This document shows, piece after piece, positions 21,651-32,290 of a DNA stretch of 64,000 bases. How positions within the stretch are numbered: the stretch's first letter is position 1; every line of letters begins with the position of its first letter. The notes under the pieces were generated by a model, which had not been told where the DNA came from, did not search any database, and was given only the letters and a program-made list of their open reading frames with translations. Source of the DNA: Cristatella mucedo (lineage: Eukaryota; Bryozoa; Phylactolaemata; Cristatellidae); NCBI GenBank assembly GCA_009760855.2, contig WPIO01000011.1:6267501-6331500 (forward strand), in the 5' to 3' direction. The translations under genes and the position numbers were made by a program.

Positions 21651-22588
21651 AACTTGCACGCAGACTTGCTGTGTGTAAGCGAAATGCGCAGGTCAACTCA
21701 CTGTTGGGTAAAAGGAAACTGCACAACATAATGCTCGGTTTTGCTATTTGAAACCATTTCCCAGTCGGACCCTAATCGTATGATTAAGTAAAGTAATATT
21801 TGAGTAACAACGGGTTAGCAAATTAACCAGTACAATTTCAATAGTAAACCTATAACTTTGTGAGTAAGTCTCCCATACCCAAGGAACAGTCTCCAAGGTT
21901 TTTGTACCATCTCAGAATATTACGAGCACTATTGTTATGGTACAGCTATAGTTTTTGTCATGCGAATACCATCAAAATACAGAAAATAAACTATCTTACA
22001 TATGCAGTGACAATAAAAGTTCCTATTTATCAAATTAGGAATACCCTATTGCATCAATTTACGAGTTGTTTATGAGTAGGCTTTTAATAAATACAACATT
22101 TAAGTGTGCCCTAAATTAAACCGTTCTGCAATTAAAAGTACAAGTCTCTCTTCACAGTTCGTATTCAATCTTGGCTAATGTCACGAACCAATCGCTGGTA
22201 TGTCGTGGCCTTTTTAACGCTGAGAAAGCATTTCAGCTGTGGCTACCGATTTCCTACATTGGTTTAATAATTTAGGCGAACTTGAGGTTCATTGCACCTG
22301 CATATCTGCAATAACATAGTTGCCGTTCTAGGCAAAAAGTGTGCAAAATTTATTTATCCACGCTAGATTTATTTGTGCTCCAGTTGGTAGCATACTATGG
22401 CTTTCTGCAAATTCCAGCATTACGTTTATTATGTTTACTGCGTTTTCGTCTGGTAGCTATGAGTACTTTTAGGTTCTGATTGCACAACCACTGGCCTTCT
22501 ATTTGGATACAGCCTCACTGCCATCATTTTAATAGCACTCGGAGAAAACGCAATCCATAATGAGGGTGATTGCTCTGTGGCTGTTATC

Positions 22589-23460
22589 ATAGTAATAATC
22601 ATAAAACGTTTGATAAAGTGTACTCAGAAAACTGAATCTCTTACTAGGCACTTTGCCTTTGCAGCAATAGAAACACGATCAAATATTGAATGGAATCATG
22701 ATTGATAAACAACACGAACAACATGATTAGAATTGACTTGCATAGCCTCCACATACTAGTGTGGTTACTGGCAGCTTGCACCAGTATCAGCACGCATAAG
22801 CACATCAAGGAAGGATCGCAAGGATGTAACTAAATGCTTTCATAAATAGGTGCGGTTTTGGTTTCTTTTAAATGCGGTCAAGTCAGGGGAAGTCGTGAAG
22901 AAAGTCGGAAGTGAGTTATAGGCTTTCGGAGTGTACAATTTGAAAGCACGGTTTCCAAAGGACTTGAGGTGTGTATGAGTTACACGCAAGCAAGCAAGAT
23001 TCTGAAAAGCAGGTGGCACGATGCTGAGCCCAGTGAGGCAGTAGATCCATTAGGCAGGCTGGAGCCAAAAAATGAAGGGACCTAAACGTGGGTGACCAAA
23101 CCTTAATAATAATTACAATAATATAATAATAATAATTATGCACTCGATAAAGCGCCCTTAGAGTACTCAATCTCTCTTTAGGCGCTTTACATTTTCTGCA
23201 AATGGAAATGATATTGATATTGATAATGATATTGATTGTCATTGCCATTGCAGACTGGTTGCTAGTGAAGTTTGGCAAGAAGTGGTGCTGTGTGGCAACT
23301 GCGAGATTTTCGACTGACAAGCCTAGCTGCAACGTTTTGCATCAGCTGAAAGCGCCTCATTGGACGTGTGGGTAAGCCAGCAAGCAGTGAGTTACAGAAG
23401 GCAAGACGAGATGTCACAAATGCATGGACCAAATGTTATTGGTATCCCTGGAATAAGTGG
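22589..23460 (-). mobile_element. LINE-A fragment interrupted by a second LINE-A tail
   Basis: An old minus-strand LINE-A (3' stem-loop at about 22,610-22,660, C-terminal region to about 23,445) is split by a short LINE-A tail at 23,104-23,245. Coding blocks resume after it with degraded HITPLL- and LDFCNSLL-like sequence. Confidence 0.8.
23104..23245 (-). mobile_element. Nested LINE-A tail with (ATATTG)-type simple sequence
   Basis: Minus-strand ATT-rich tail and stem-loop (CACTCGATAAAGCGCCC ... CTTTAGGCGCTTTAC), then a run of TGATATTGATATTGATAATG up to about 23,245. It is inserted in the older LINE-A. Confidence 0.8.
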
Positions 23461-24289
23461 AATAGGCAACTTCAATCTTTAATCTTTAACCAACTTTAAT
23501 TTAATTCTTAGGTTTTTTCCCGCAAGCTTAAAAGATTCATTAATATATGAATAGCTTTTAAATTTTGATAACTCGTTCACATTGTCCCGGTGATCTTTTT
23601 TATTGATCAAGTAACGGAGTTACCTATTAGACCTTCAGTTACTAAATAAAAATAAAAAGGACTTTAATAAGCATCTTTCTATCAACATGCACTAGTGCTA
23701 AGCATACTTTGATCCTATTGCTGCTTTATTGCAATATTCAAGCTTTTTCCTCTTAGCCCGATCATATAGTATTATCTTAGCAGATCAATATTTGTCAAAA
23801 AATGCAGTCTTAATATTAGTTTGTCTGTAGGTTGGTCATTGCAGCTTATCATTCGCTCAGCTATGCGATAGCACCGGTAGCCCTCAAATTGTCCACGTAA
23901 ATATCATAAACCATCAAATTTCATTCGTTGGTTAACACTTTTTGAACGAACTAAGGTGAGTGAATTTTCACTACGTCCTTAAAATGCCTTAAAGGTAGCA
24001 GGCTCTCGCCAAAGGAGAGGTTAATCCTGGCAATGCATTTCAATCAGAGCAATAGCGATGCATTGACACACTGCTAATGCCTGGTAAACCCTTAAGGCCG
24101 GAGAAGAGAATTGTCGAGCCTGTCGAGTCCAATGAGGTCGATTTCCTTCAGCAAATCGTATGTATACCTAATGCGAAATATTATAAATACTCATTCACTG
24201 ATTCAAAGTCCAAAGCACTAATACCTGATATTTTATTACGCAATGCTTGCTACGCATCTTTCAAAAAGCGACACGACGGTAATGAAAGA

Positions 24290-24455
24290 AGGAATATTCA
24301 TGGCATAAGAGGAGCTAATATGCATTCACGTGCTTCGAGTATGCGATGGGGCTCAAGCACACGACCTCGGTCATCGAATGCATTCACATTGACCATTGCT
24401 GAGACAATCCTCTTTACCACTGGGACAAACCAGCTCGGTAATGCTAGAACATTTG
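24290..24455 (-). mobile_element. tRNA-headed SINE with L2-like tail (old copy)
   Basis: On the minus strand this reads AGCTGGTTTGTCCCAGTGGT (box A region), then CAATGGTCAATGTGAATGCA, then GACCGAGGTCGTGTGCTTGA (box B region) and GCCCCATCG. This matches the SINE at 36,188-36,322 and at 54,545-54,710. Because the pair 24,290/54,545 lies at the same position in both copies of the segmental duplication, the insertion predates it. The tail is decayed. Confidence 0.65.
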
Positions 24456-24584
24456 AGACAGGGAAAGAAATGGAGCATTAATGGCGTAGCCTGGAGTCGG
24501 ATATGTTAATGAAGCATAGTCAAAAAAATTAATCTAGGGTGGAGTTAAACCAGAGAATTTTAAACCGCAGTAAAGCAAACAGAG

Positions 24585-24665
24585 AAAGAGACCGACAGAC
24601 AGAGAGACGGATAAGCAGAAAGGCAGACAGACAGATAGACAGAGAGACAAATACCAAGAGAAATA
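24585..24665. repeat. Impure GACA/GAGA microsatellite
   Basis: A purine-rich GACAGACAGAGAGA-type run. Its counterpart in the duplicate copy (54,850-54,960) is longer and different. Confidence 0.75.
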
Positions 24666-24946
24666 TAGTGAGATAAAAATAGCAGAATTAAACGTATGCC
24701 TATTAACAGACACTGAGAGAGGCACAGGCGGAGTTCGAAGCTGAAAAGGCAAGGTTGAAAAGACAAAGAGAGACCAACCTAAGAGTCCGTGAACATTAGC
24801 TGATAAACAAAGAGAAGATGCAACTACTGGTGAGGCCTCGAAAGAGAGATTCAGATACAATATATACCTAAATATGTACATACACTACCTATGTAATGTG
24901 GAGTCAGAAATAGAGGTGACACAAATAATGATCTTTCTGCTCAGGT

Positions 24947-25260
24947 CGGCACCTGTGGTTGGGCTATGCTGTTTACTTGGTGCATCATTGGTGAATCATT
25001 GTCTTCGGCCGAAGACAATGATGCTGCTGACATTGACCTCAAGACATTGACCTCAAGAGCTTCCCTGAGCCGACAAAACCAGGTCCCAGTAGCTGATTTT
25101 CGACGAGATGCTACGCCAGAATGTGAAGGTGCACAACCGGAAGGCCATTGCCGATTCCACGTTCGGCACGAGCATCATCGATGCGCCGACAGCCCAGGCC
25201 AACGAGGCGTTCATGTGGATCACAATCGCTTGTGGCTTTAGGGCTGAGAGGTGGCTCTGT
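24947..25260 (+). pseudogene. Conserved coding-like exons, first copy (unknown protein)
   Basis: An acceptor-like TCTTTCTGCTCAG precedes GTCGGCACC, exactly as in the duplicate at 55,231. Downstream one frame reads FDEMLRQNVKVHNRKAIADS and ends CGFRAERWLCCH. The duplicate has DEMCRQNTKVHKQKAITDP in the matching frame, so the reading frame has been partly kept. A 28-bp palindrome lies inside this copy (24,995-25,022), which disturbs the first part. I do not recognise the family; it may be two small exons of a membrane or secreted protein, possibly dead in this copy. Confidence 0.35.
24995..25022. repeat. Perfect 28-bp palindrome
   Basis: ATCATTGTCTTCGG is followed immediately by its exact reverse complement, with no loop. 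It is absent from the matching place in the duplicate (55,231-55,330). Confidence 0.9.
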
Positions 25261-25659
25261 TGCCACTAGCCCTGCAGGCTGAGATCGAGTGAACCGGCTG
25301 CCTGATCGATATTGGAGGAGCAGTCAGTGGCTTCTTCTCAATCAGAGCTATAGCGACAGAATTTATTTCGATAGTTTGTCTCTTCTCCACCAACTTGAAG
25401 CTAAAGCAGATCAAGTCGATTCGGCTGGTACTAGGTAATCCGAGAGTCTAGGCTGAAACCACTTGCCGATGAGGCCTCCTTGCATCTGCCTCATAGGCAT
25501 CAATTCCTCTCACCGCCTATCATCTACATGTCTTGATTGCAAGACGTGACTCCAACTTGTCTCGTTTTTGTCAGTGGTTTGCATCTTCCACTAGGCTTTT
25601 GCGAGATTTTGATTTGACAACCAGCCGAAGTCAACAAATAACTTCAGTTTGATGACATC

Positions 25660-25930
25660 AGGGCCGGCTGCTTGCCTCCTGCTAGCCACTAGACAGAGGC
25701 ATGGACTGCCTTGCCAGCTTGCTGCAGCCTGCCCTCTTAGAGTTATCAGGCATTGGCCGGCTGGCTGCAGTGCTTGCAGGCAGGCAGGCTAGGCGAAGAA
25801 GTAGAAGCATTCTGCTCCTGCTGCTCTGGCCACAAATCCAGCCTGTTGACTTTCCAGTGTGCGACTGCCGGCCTAGCAACTCATCGAGATAATCACTCGT
25901 AGGCATACTGACTGGTATGGCTAGTCGTTA
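25660..25930. repeat. Strongly conserved segment of the duplication, function unknown
   Basis: One of the best-preserved stretches between the two duplicate copies (pairs with 55,920-56,190). Frames are open on both strands in both copies (plus 25,701-25,892; minus 25,682-25,906), and both conserve much amino-acid sequence simply because the DNA is conserved. I cannot decide whether either strand is coding. Confidence 0.4.
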
Positions 25931-25990
25931 AAAGACATAGTCGCTAATAGAGGATTTCAGCAACAGGGGTAGAACTTTAGGCATTCGGCT

Positions 25991-26213
25991 TCATAATTAT
26001 AATAATAATAATACACTTGATAAAGCACCCTCAGAGAACTTAATCTCTTTCTAGGCGCTTTACATTTGCTGCAAAGGGAAATGCAATTGAATGGTAAGTA
26101 AAATCATGCTTGAAAAACAAACATAATGAATAATATGGTTAGGGGTGACAAGCACAGGGTCAGCATGCAAATGTGGCTAGTGGCAGCATGCACAGTGTCA
26201 GCACGCATAAGCA
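25991..26213 (-). mobile_element. LINE-A 3' end, absent from the duplicate copy
   Basis: Minus-strand AAT-rich tail, stem-loop and 3' UTR (GGTTAGGGGTGACA ... GTGTCAGCACGCATAAGC). In the duplicate the flanks are joined directly (56,235-56,250: GGCTGCATCAGATTC). So it inserted after the duplication or was lost from the other copy. Confidence 0.85.
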
Positions 26214-26619
26214 AAATTCATCAGATTCTTCGACTGCCACGGTCCACAGGCCCTGCTTCGCCCTCGATCTGCTTGTGTCTCGACGATACTTGGCTAAGCT
26301 AGTGCAGCTTCAGTGATTATTTGTATGCTAAGTCTAAATAACGTGGGTGCATTTCTTTCCTTAGCCTTTCAGACTTGCTGCCGGTGACGATGGCAGTCAA
26401 TCGTGCTGACACAGCTGCTTTCCTAGCTTGAGGGTCGGCCTCCTGCTTAATGCTGCCACCACTTGTTCGGGTCCTGAACCAGAACACCTGCACCTCTTGC
26501 ACAAGTTTTCGCTGATCGAAGTCCTAGAGTTACATGCAGCCAAGCTTCGTGTATGCAAGCCAGCCATGGAAACGACAATTGTTGATGCTTATGCCTGCTG
26601 GAGCTATCTGTATAGGCAT

Positions 26620-26930
26620 GTACCCTCACCTCTTGCACACATTTCCTAGGATCGAAGTTCTTGTGTGGTATGCAGTCAAGCTTCGTGCATGCAAGCCAGC
26701 CATAGACACGATCATTATTACGGCTGCATACACTGTGCATGCTGCAGCTACCTGGAATTTGCATGCTGATCCTTTGTAAGTCACCTCTAAGCGTGCTACT
26801 CTTGTTGTTTATTGAGCATGCAACCGCAACCATTCAATAGTGCTTTCTTTGCAGCAAATATAAGGTCTCTAGAAAGAGATTGAGTACCCTGAGGGCACTA
26901 TTTCAAATGTATTATAACTATTATTAATTG
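26620..26930 (+). mobile_element. LINE-A-like 3' end (old, shared by both duplicates)
   Basis: Plus-strand 3' UTR blocks (GCATGCTGATCC, TAAGTCACCTCTAAGC), then GTCTCTAGAAAGAGATTGAG and GAGGGCAC with an ATTATAACTATTATT tail. A matching copy lies at 56,640-56,805, so it predates the segmental duplication. Confidence 0.7.
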
Positions 26931-27340
26931 TATTACGAAATTACAGAATTGGAACTTGTGGGCTAGAGAGAAATTAAGAAAGAATGCAGAACAATTATAG
27001 CTAATGGGCAACTTTATCTAGATGCCGGATTTGTATGAACGGTATTTCTATAAATTTAGCTTGCAGGCTTACGGGTTCGTTCGTGTGTAATTTTTTAGCA
27101 TGTCACAGCAACTGATTTGTTGAACTCGTGTGTTATACGGCCATCTACTAAGTTGGAGCCATCTTCTTACTGCATCCATTTAGACTTGGAGTTTAATCCT
27201 GATCCGGTTTATGTGAAATATAGATGCTATTGTTTTTATATTATACAATCCAAAATTACTTTCAGCTCCAACGTTCAAAATTGATAGAATAGGCTAATTA
27301 AAAGGAGACAGGAATATCTGAAATTATATGTGGGTAAGGA
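26931..27340. other. No recognised feature
   Basis: AT-rich, with no supported gene or repeat. Confidence 0.5.
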
Positions 27341-27987
27341 TAATAATAATAATACATATTATTTAGCACCACCTGAGAACTCAATCTTGTTGTAGGAACT
27401 TTGCATTTGCCGCAGAGGAAGCACGATCTAATGAATAGTGGTGGCATGCTCAGTAAACAACTAGAATCACATTTTAGGGGTGGTATGCTCAGGGTCAGCA
27501 TGCAAGTATGGTTAGTGGCAGCATGCAGTGTCACTGCACATAAGCACGTAAAGGTCGAATGACAGGGTCCAACTAAAGATTTTGATAAATATGTGCGCTT
27601 TTAGTTTCTTTTAGATGTAGACAAGTCAGGAAATTTCGTCGAAAAAGTCGGGATTGATGCATGGGTTTTGGGAGCATACACTGTCTATCAAGGATTGAGG
27701 TTTGTACAAGGTATAGATTAACGATTAGATTCCGAAACGCAGGTCGTGGAAAGTTTAACCCGGAGGGGAAATAGATCTTATAGGTAGGCTGGAGCCAAAG
27801 AATGAAGGAAGCTAAAAGCCAGCAACAAAACTTTAAAGTTGATGCATTGCTTGACTGGGAGCCAGTGCAGGTCAACAAGAAGTGGTGGGACCTGGTATCT
27901 GCTATGCTCATGACAGACAAGTCTAGGTGCACAGATTTGCAGTAGCTGTAAGTGTCTGATGGGACACGCCGGTAAGCCAGCAAGCAG
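27341..27987 (-). mobile_element. LINE-A fragment
   Basis: Minus strand: (AAT)n tail, degraded stem-loop (TTTAGCACCACCTGAGAACTC) and 3' UTR. C-terminal coding follows with many indels; sequence resembling the HITPLL/LHWLPVK segment is still visible near 27,840-27,900. Confidence 0.8.
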
Positions 27988-28257
27988 TTATAACTCTATA
28001 GCCTCATGTATGTATTGCCATAATAGCTTAATTGTGTATTACCAATATGCAGTAAACGGTACAGATATGCCCACTAGACCACGTGAACCAATGGGGTGTA
28101 ACTTGAAATGTAAGTGCGTCACCCTAGGCCTACATGAAGGGGCTAGCCAACAGACGTTAAGCTGAATCGGAAATCTCGTTGTCTACCATTCTGAATGCTT
28201 GTGAAGTCGGCCAGGTTTTTATTTTTTTGGGAAACCTGTTTCTCTCTACTGTATTAT

Positions 28258-28302
28258 CTTTCTCTCTCTGTCTCTCCGTCTCTGTCTCTCTGTCTGTCCG
28301 TC

Positions 28303-28380
<78 letters not shown>

Positions 28381-28420
28381 CCTCTCTCTCCCTCACTCGC
28401 TCTCTCTCTCTCTCCTTTTC
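28258..28420. repeat. (TCTG)/(TCTC) pyrimidine microsatellite
   Basis: About 160 bases of TCTC, TCTG and TCTCTC repeats on the plus strand. It runs directly into an acceptor-like TTTTCTCTAATAG at 28,416-28,428. Confidence 0.95.
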
Positions 28421-28428
28421 TCTAATAG

Positions 28429-28636
28429 CAGTTTATTGATTTCTTCAGTGAACCAAAACTCTTGCTCCATACCACCCAATTATCGCAGCAGCTATGACTT
28501 TGACGGAACTTACGAACGTAACTTCGGCACCCTTGCCTTTAATGGAACTGAGACGCTTCGCTTTGCGTCTCCGAATGAGCTCAGCTACAAGAGTTTCATG
28601 CGACCGGTAGTTTTTAAACCTGTTAACATCTAACTT
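28429..28636 (+). CDS. Candidate terminal exon of an unknown protein
   Basis: Right after a pyrimidine-rich tract ending in TAATAG, one frame is open for about 68 codons to a stop at 28,631-28,633. It reads SLLISSVNQNSCSIPPNYRS, with YDFDGTYERNFGTLAFNGTE in the middle and FMRPVVFKPVNI at the end. The composition is protein-like and no ATG fits the start, so an internal-to-terminal exon entered in phase 2 is the natural reading. No upstream partner exon was identified and the family is unknown. It could also be a chance frame. Confidence 0.3.
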
Positions 28637-28639
28637 AGT

Positions 28640-29317
28640 CTGGCCTCTGAAAAGCTCTGATTAGAAAGAAGGCTATTAGGCAGTGCTTTGGTGCTCTGAA
28701 CATAAGTACTAGGTAAAACCACCAGGCATTTCGTCTGTCCAGACTTGAATGACGAGTGACCTGTTGCTCCTGCCTAAAATCTTAAGAGACTCTCCGCGGG
28801 TTTTGTGCGTTGTCTTCGCCTGTGGATGTTGAGCCAGGGTTAGCTTCAAAATAATCTTTGGCTACAGAAAGTAATTTTAGCTGAATGTTCACAGCCTACT
28901 AATCATGAAAATGTAGTTCCTAGTTATCAGAATTTGATAAAAATTGTAAACTATCGTTTTACAAACAATCTGGACCAGATTAACACCGTATTGACGCCGA
29001 TTCTTATGGATTCTCGTTTTCATCACCCCACACTTGAGGCGCCAGTGTGTATCTATATTCTTGAGAATCGTGTTAAAAGATCTGCACATTACCGCAATGT
29101 TCCGGCGCTTAGTATCTTTCATTTAGCAAGTGTTCGCTTGATTTGAGACTGGTCTCTATATCAAAAGTGTTTATATTAATATGAATTTAATATTATTTAG
29201 TACCGTCTAAATTTTTAGAGAAAGACAACTTCAGGCACCTAATTATGGCCAGGCTACCCATAACTAATGCCAGGTAGTAAAACATTATTTATATCAAAGT
29301 TCAATAATATTTAATGA
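28640..29317. other. No recognised feature
   Basis: Opposed short open frames at 28,889-29,146 overlap each other and show no domain. Nothing else is supported. Confidence 0.45.
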
Positions 29318-30100
29318 GAATAATAAATTCCTATAGCGCCCTCAGAGAACTGCATCTCTCCTATTCACTTTACAGATACTGCATATAAAGCATTAAATAA
29401 TGTTTGACGGCAACTTCGGCAAGCGGCAGGCTTTGTATAAGCAGATATGTGGACACTAACGTAGAATCACAAAGATGGCCAAATGCTGTACTAAACAGTA
29501 GCATTCTAAGCTTATTTTTAAAGTTCATCATGTCAGTGAACGTTTTGCCGCGCGTCTGTAGTCAGTTGCAAGCTTTAGGAGCATAGAAGCTATAGGCACG
29601 GCCTCCGACGATTTCGAGGTTCGCATGAAGTAGCTAGTATTTTCAAGTCGGAACTGTTGTTTATACGGTTGTTCGCCTGGTGGAGGAGTGATAGGTAGGT
29701 TGGAGCCAGAGAATGAAGATACCTAAAAGTTAGTGATAGTACGTTGAAGTCAATGTGCTTTGCTATGGGAAGCCAGGTGAGTGCAGATCGGCGAAAAGTG
29801 GTGTGATGACTTGCGACACTTAGGACGGAAGAGCCTAGCTGCAGAGTTTTGCACCGGCTGTAAGCGCCTAATTCCACGGGCAAGTAAACTATTAAGTGGT
29901 GAGTTACAGAAATCGAGACAGGAAGCTACAAGTGCATGGACCAATTTAGATGTGACATCCCTGCCAAAACAAACCCGAGTCTTAGCAATTTTATACAGCT
30001 GAAAGTGGGCAGACTTGACTCAGAAGCTGACGCGATCGTCAGATGAAAGATCACTTTGGAATAGCACACCTGGATTACGAGCACATTCCATGAGATATAT
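29318..30100 (-). mobile_element. Diverged L2-like LINE (LINE-A relative)
   Basis: Minus strand: AATAATAAATTCC tail, GCGCCCTCAGAGAACTGC stem and CTTTACAGATACTGC, then coding remnants including VHALVASCLDFCNSPLNSLL and [13 protein letters not shown] (29,750-29,944 frame). It is more divergent from the other LINE-A copies and shares 3' details with 3,945-4,080, suggesting an older subfamily. Confidence 0.75.
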
Positions 30101-30582
30101 CAGGAAACTTCTATATTTAAAACTCCCTTTTATGTGATTATTGTCACGGTTAGCATCCTCTTGACCGGATATGATCTTTAATAATATTGAACTTCCAATA
30201 AAAATTCCTTCGTTGGAAGCTAATTTATGCAGTATTGGAGCTGCCGGTCATGTATGGCAAGCATAGAGCCCATGCTGAGAAGGCAACCCGGCATAGAAAC
30301 ACTGTATCACTGTGTTTACGTCAATTTTTAATTTAGCTAATAATGATACGTTGTTTGCGATGCATTTTAATGGACCGTAATATGTGAGAGACAGTGCAAA
30401 AACTATAGAGCGGTATAAAAACAGCAAGCAACCAATAAAGCCCTATACGAAGAGGAAGCTGCAGTCACGGGTAAAATTCGGGACTACATCAACTTTCGTT
30501 TGTTCCTTAGGATGTCATTAAATCTTTCTGGTGTCAATTTTAGGTGAAAGTAACGTGTAGCGAGCAAGAACTAAGAATACCG
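30101..30582. other. No recognised feature
   Basis: AT-rich. A short block near 30,235-30,330 (GGAGCTGCCGG, CTGTATCACTG) resembles 34,708-34,760 but is too short to classify. Confidence 0.4.
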
Positions 30583-30726
30583 TGCTTGTTTGGACAGTGG
30601 TTCTCGCCTTTAATGGCCGAGGTCAAGATGAATGCATATAGTAACCGAGGTATTAGGCTCAAGCTCCGTGGCGCAAAGGAAGCGTCTGGATAAAGACTAA
30701 GTTATCCTATGCGAATGAATTATGCT
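30583..30726 (+). mobile_element. tRNA-headed SINE with L2-like tail
   Basis: Plus strand GCTTGTTTGGACAGTGGTT (box A region), GGTCAAGATGAATGCAT, ACCGAGGT...GGCTCAAGCTCCGTGGC (box B region), then GAAGCGTCTGGATAAAGACT and ATGAATTAT. The order matches the SINE at 36,188-36,322. The tail stem-loop is mutated. Confidence 0.65.
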
Positions 30727-31509
30727 TTGTTATGCAGTTTATGAGCAATCAAGTAAACATTCTGCTGGTATTGTCGTTAAATTGTCTCCATGCTCTGTTC
30801 TCTATCTTGGAACGGCATCCGTTGGCTTAATTAAATATTGGTATAATAATAGTATATTAATTATAATTAGTATAATAATAGTACGATTTTGAATGATAGG
30901 CTTATCACCAATAAAAGCTTAGGCTCTCAAAGACAATCAGTAAGTACGAACATTGCAATACCTTCACGGTTAGCTTTGAGTCCAAATCTAATGTATTTAG
31001 CCACTTTACGCATCATTTATAGTAGCTTAGGCGATATCGTATTTCCTACGTCAAAGTAGCTGGAAAATATAATCCACGAAAATTTCCAAATACATATCTT
31101 ACTTTAATTAAGTAATAAAGTTAAGCAACTTCCATGCAAAGCAAAGCAAATACATGGCAAGCGCCACTTCTGCCTAAAATTCACTGGTCCGCCTCAATGC
31201 ATCGAATCAAATTAAAGATATTCGTTTACGGTTAAGGGATAGATAAACTCTTGGGTGTCGGCCCCCAGCCCAATCAGATGACCTTTTCGCTTCATCGTAC
31301 TCTAGTACCCATTATTTCTCTCCGTGTAGAAATCTCGCCTGCTATCGCTAGATGTTGAAATAGTTGGGCTAACCCCTCTTTTTACTTATGCACATCGAAA
31401 ATCTTCGACTTATCAGCTAGAACTACTACTACCGGCAATGTAAATGTGTCTTAAATGTTCCATCCAAAAGTGGATCGTTTGCAGTCAGCTATTCCTTTGG
31501 TATACCAAA
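30727..31509. other. No recognised feature
   Basis: AT-rich, with short direct repeats around 30,838-30,880 (TATAATAATAGTA, TATTAATTATAATTA). No gene supported. Confidence 0.5.
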
Positions 31510-32290
31510 CTAGCCATCCACCTATCCAACATTATGAGCTGTCTTCCACAGTGGCCTGTAAAAGATTTAACTAGCTCCTTTGTTCCATCTCGGCTTGATT
31601 ATTGCAATTCCCTATTGGCTGGGCTACCAAAAAAGGCGATTAGGCCACTGCAGCTGACTATGAATATGGCTGCAAGGCTAGTCTTCAAGTCCCAGAAGTT
31701 TGAGCACGTGTCTCCTTTGCTAAAAGACCTAAGATGGATGCCGGTTGACCATCGGATGCAGAGCAAGGTTCTTACCCTGACTCACAGGGCCCGCCACGGC
31801 TTGGCTCCTTCGTACCAAGCTGAACTGCTGCATCAGGTTCAGCCTGTTCGCGCCCTCAGGTCCTGTATAGATAAAACATTAGCTGTTCCATTCTTCATCT
31901 TAAAGACCGTTGGCGACAGAAGCTTTAGCTCTGTTGGTCCTGGACCGTGGAACTCGCTTCCACAGTTCTTACGCAACGACATCTACTCTCCTACTGCCGA
32001 CTATGGCTCTTTCTTTTCAGCGGTCCTGAGCTACTACTTTTATGCTACTCAATACCTCAACTGCTCTCCTGGCTCTGCTATGCTTCCCACTTTCTCTTTG
32101 TTGTGTGAGACGAAGTCTGTTAGCTACCGAATGCGTACCGAAAGCCGCTTAGGCTCTGAGTGGGCTATATAAATATCTCCTGCGTAACACCCACATGGTC
32201 TTTATGACTTTATGGAGTTACAGACGGTGGTACATTACATACATTACGTACATTACGTACATTATGTACATTACATACATTACATTACAT
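31510..32290 (+). mobile_element. LINE-B 3' part with expanded tail
   Basis: The open frame 31,444-32,172 covers the LINE-B C-terminal region: CLPQWPVKDLTSSFVPSRLDYCN, LLAGLPKKAIRPLQLTMNMAA and WNSLPQFLRNDIY. It is the best-kept C-terminal region of this family in the window. The 3' UTR ends in GTGGGCTATATAAA. The tail at 32,225-32,290 is an enlarged series of ACATT, ACGTACATT and ATGTACATT units. It is 5'-truncated before the YADD region. Confidence 0.9.

Larger units (their letters stand above)
21775..26930 (+). repeat. Segmental duplication, first copy, part 1 (pairs with 53,500-56,805)
   Basis: Collinear matches run throughout: 21,800-22,150 with 53,520-53,870; 23,750-24,480 with 53,990-54,720; 24,860-25,560 with 55,130-55,810; 25,560-25,985 with 55,810-56,235; and 26,218-26,930 with 56,250-56,805. 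The extra length here is mostly transposon sequence (22,589-23,460 and 25,991-26,213). Confidence 0.8.

Noticed and set aside
25682-25906. Walker A-like SHTGKST on the minus strand
   Set aside because: The spacing does not fit GxxxxGK[ST], and the frame has no other nucleotide-binding motif. The conservation is explained by the duplicated DNA.
28157-28439. Cys/Ser/Leu-rich and Arg/Glu/Asp/Thr-rich frames across the TCTG repeat
   Set aside because: Pure microsatellite translation.
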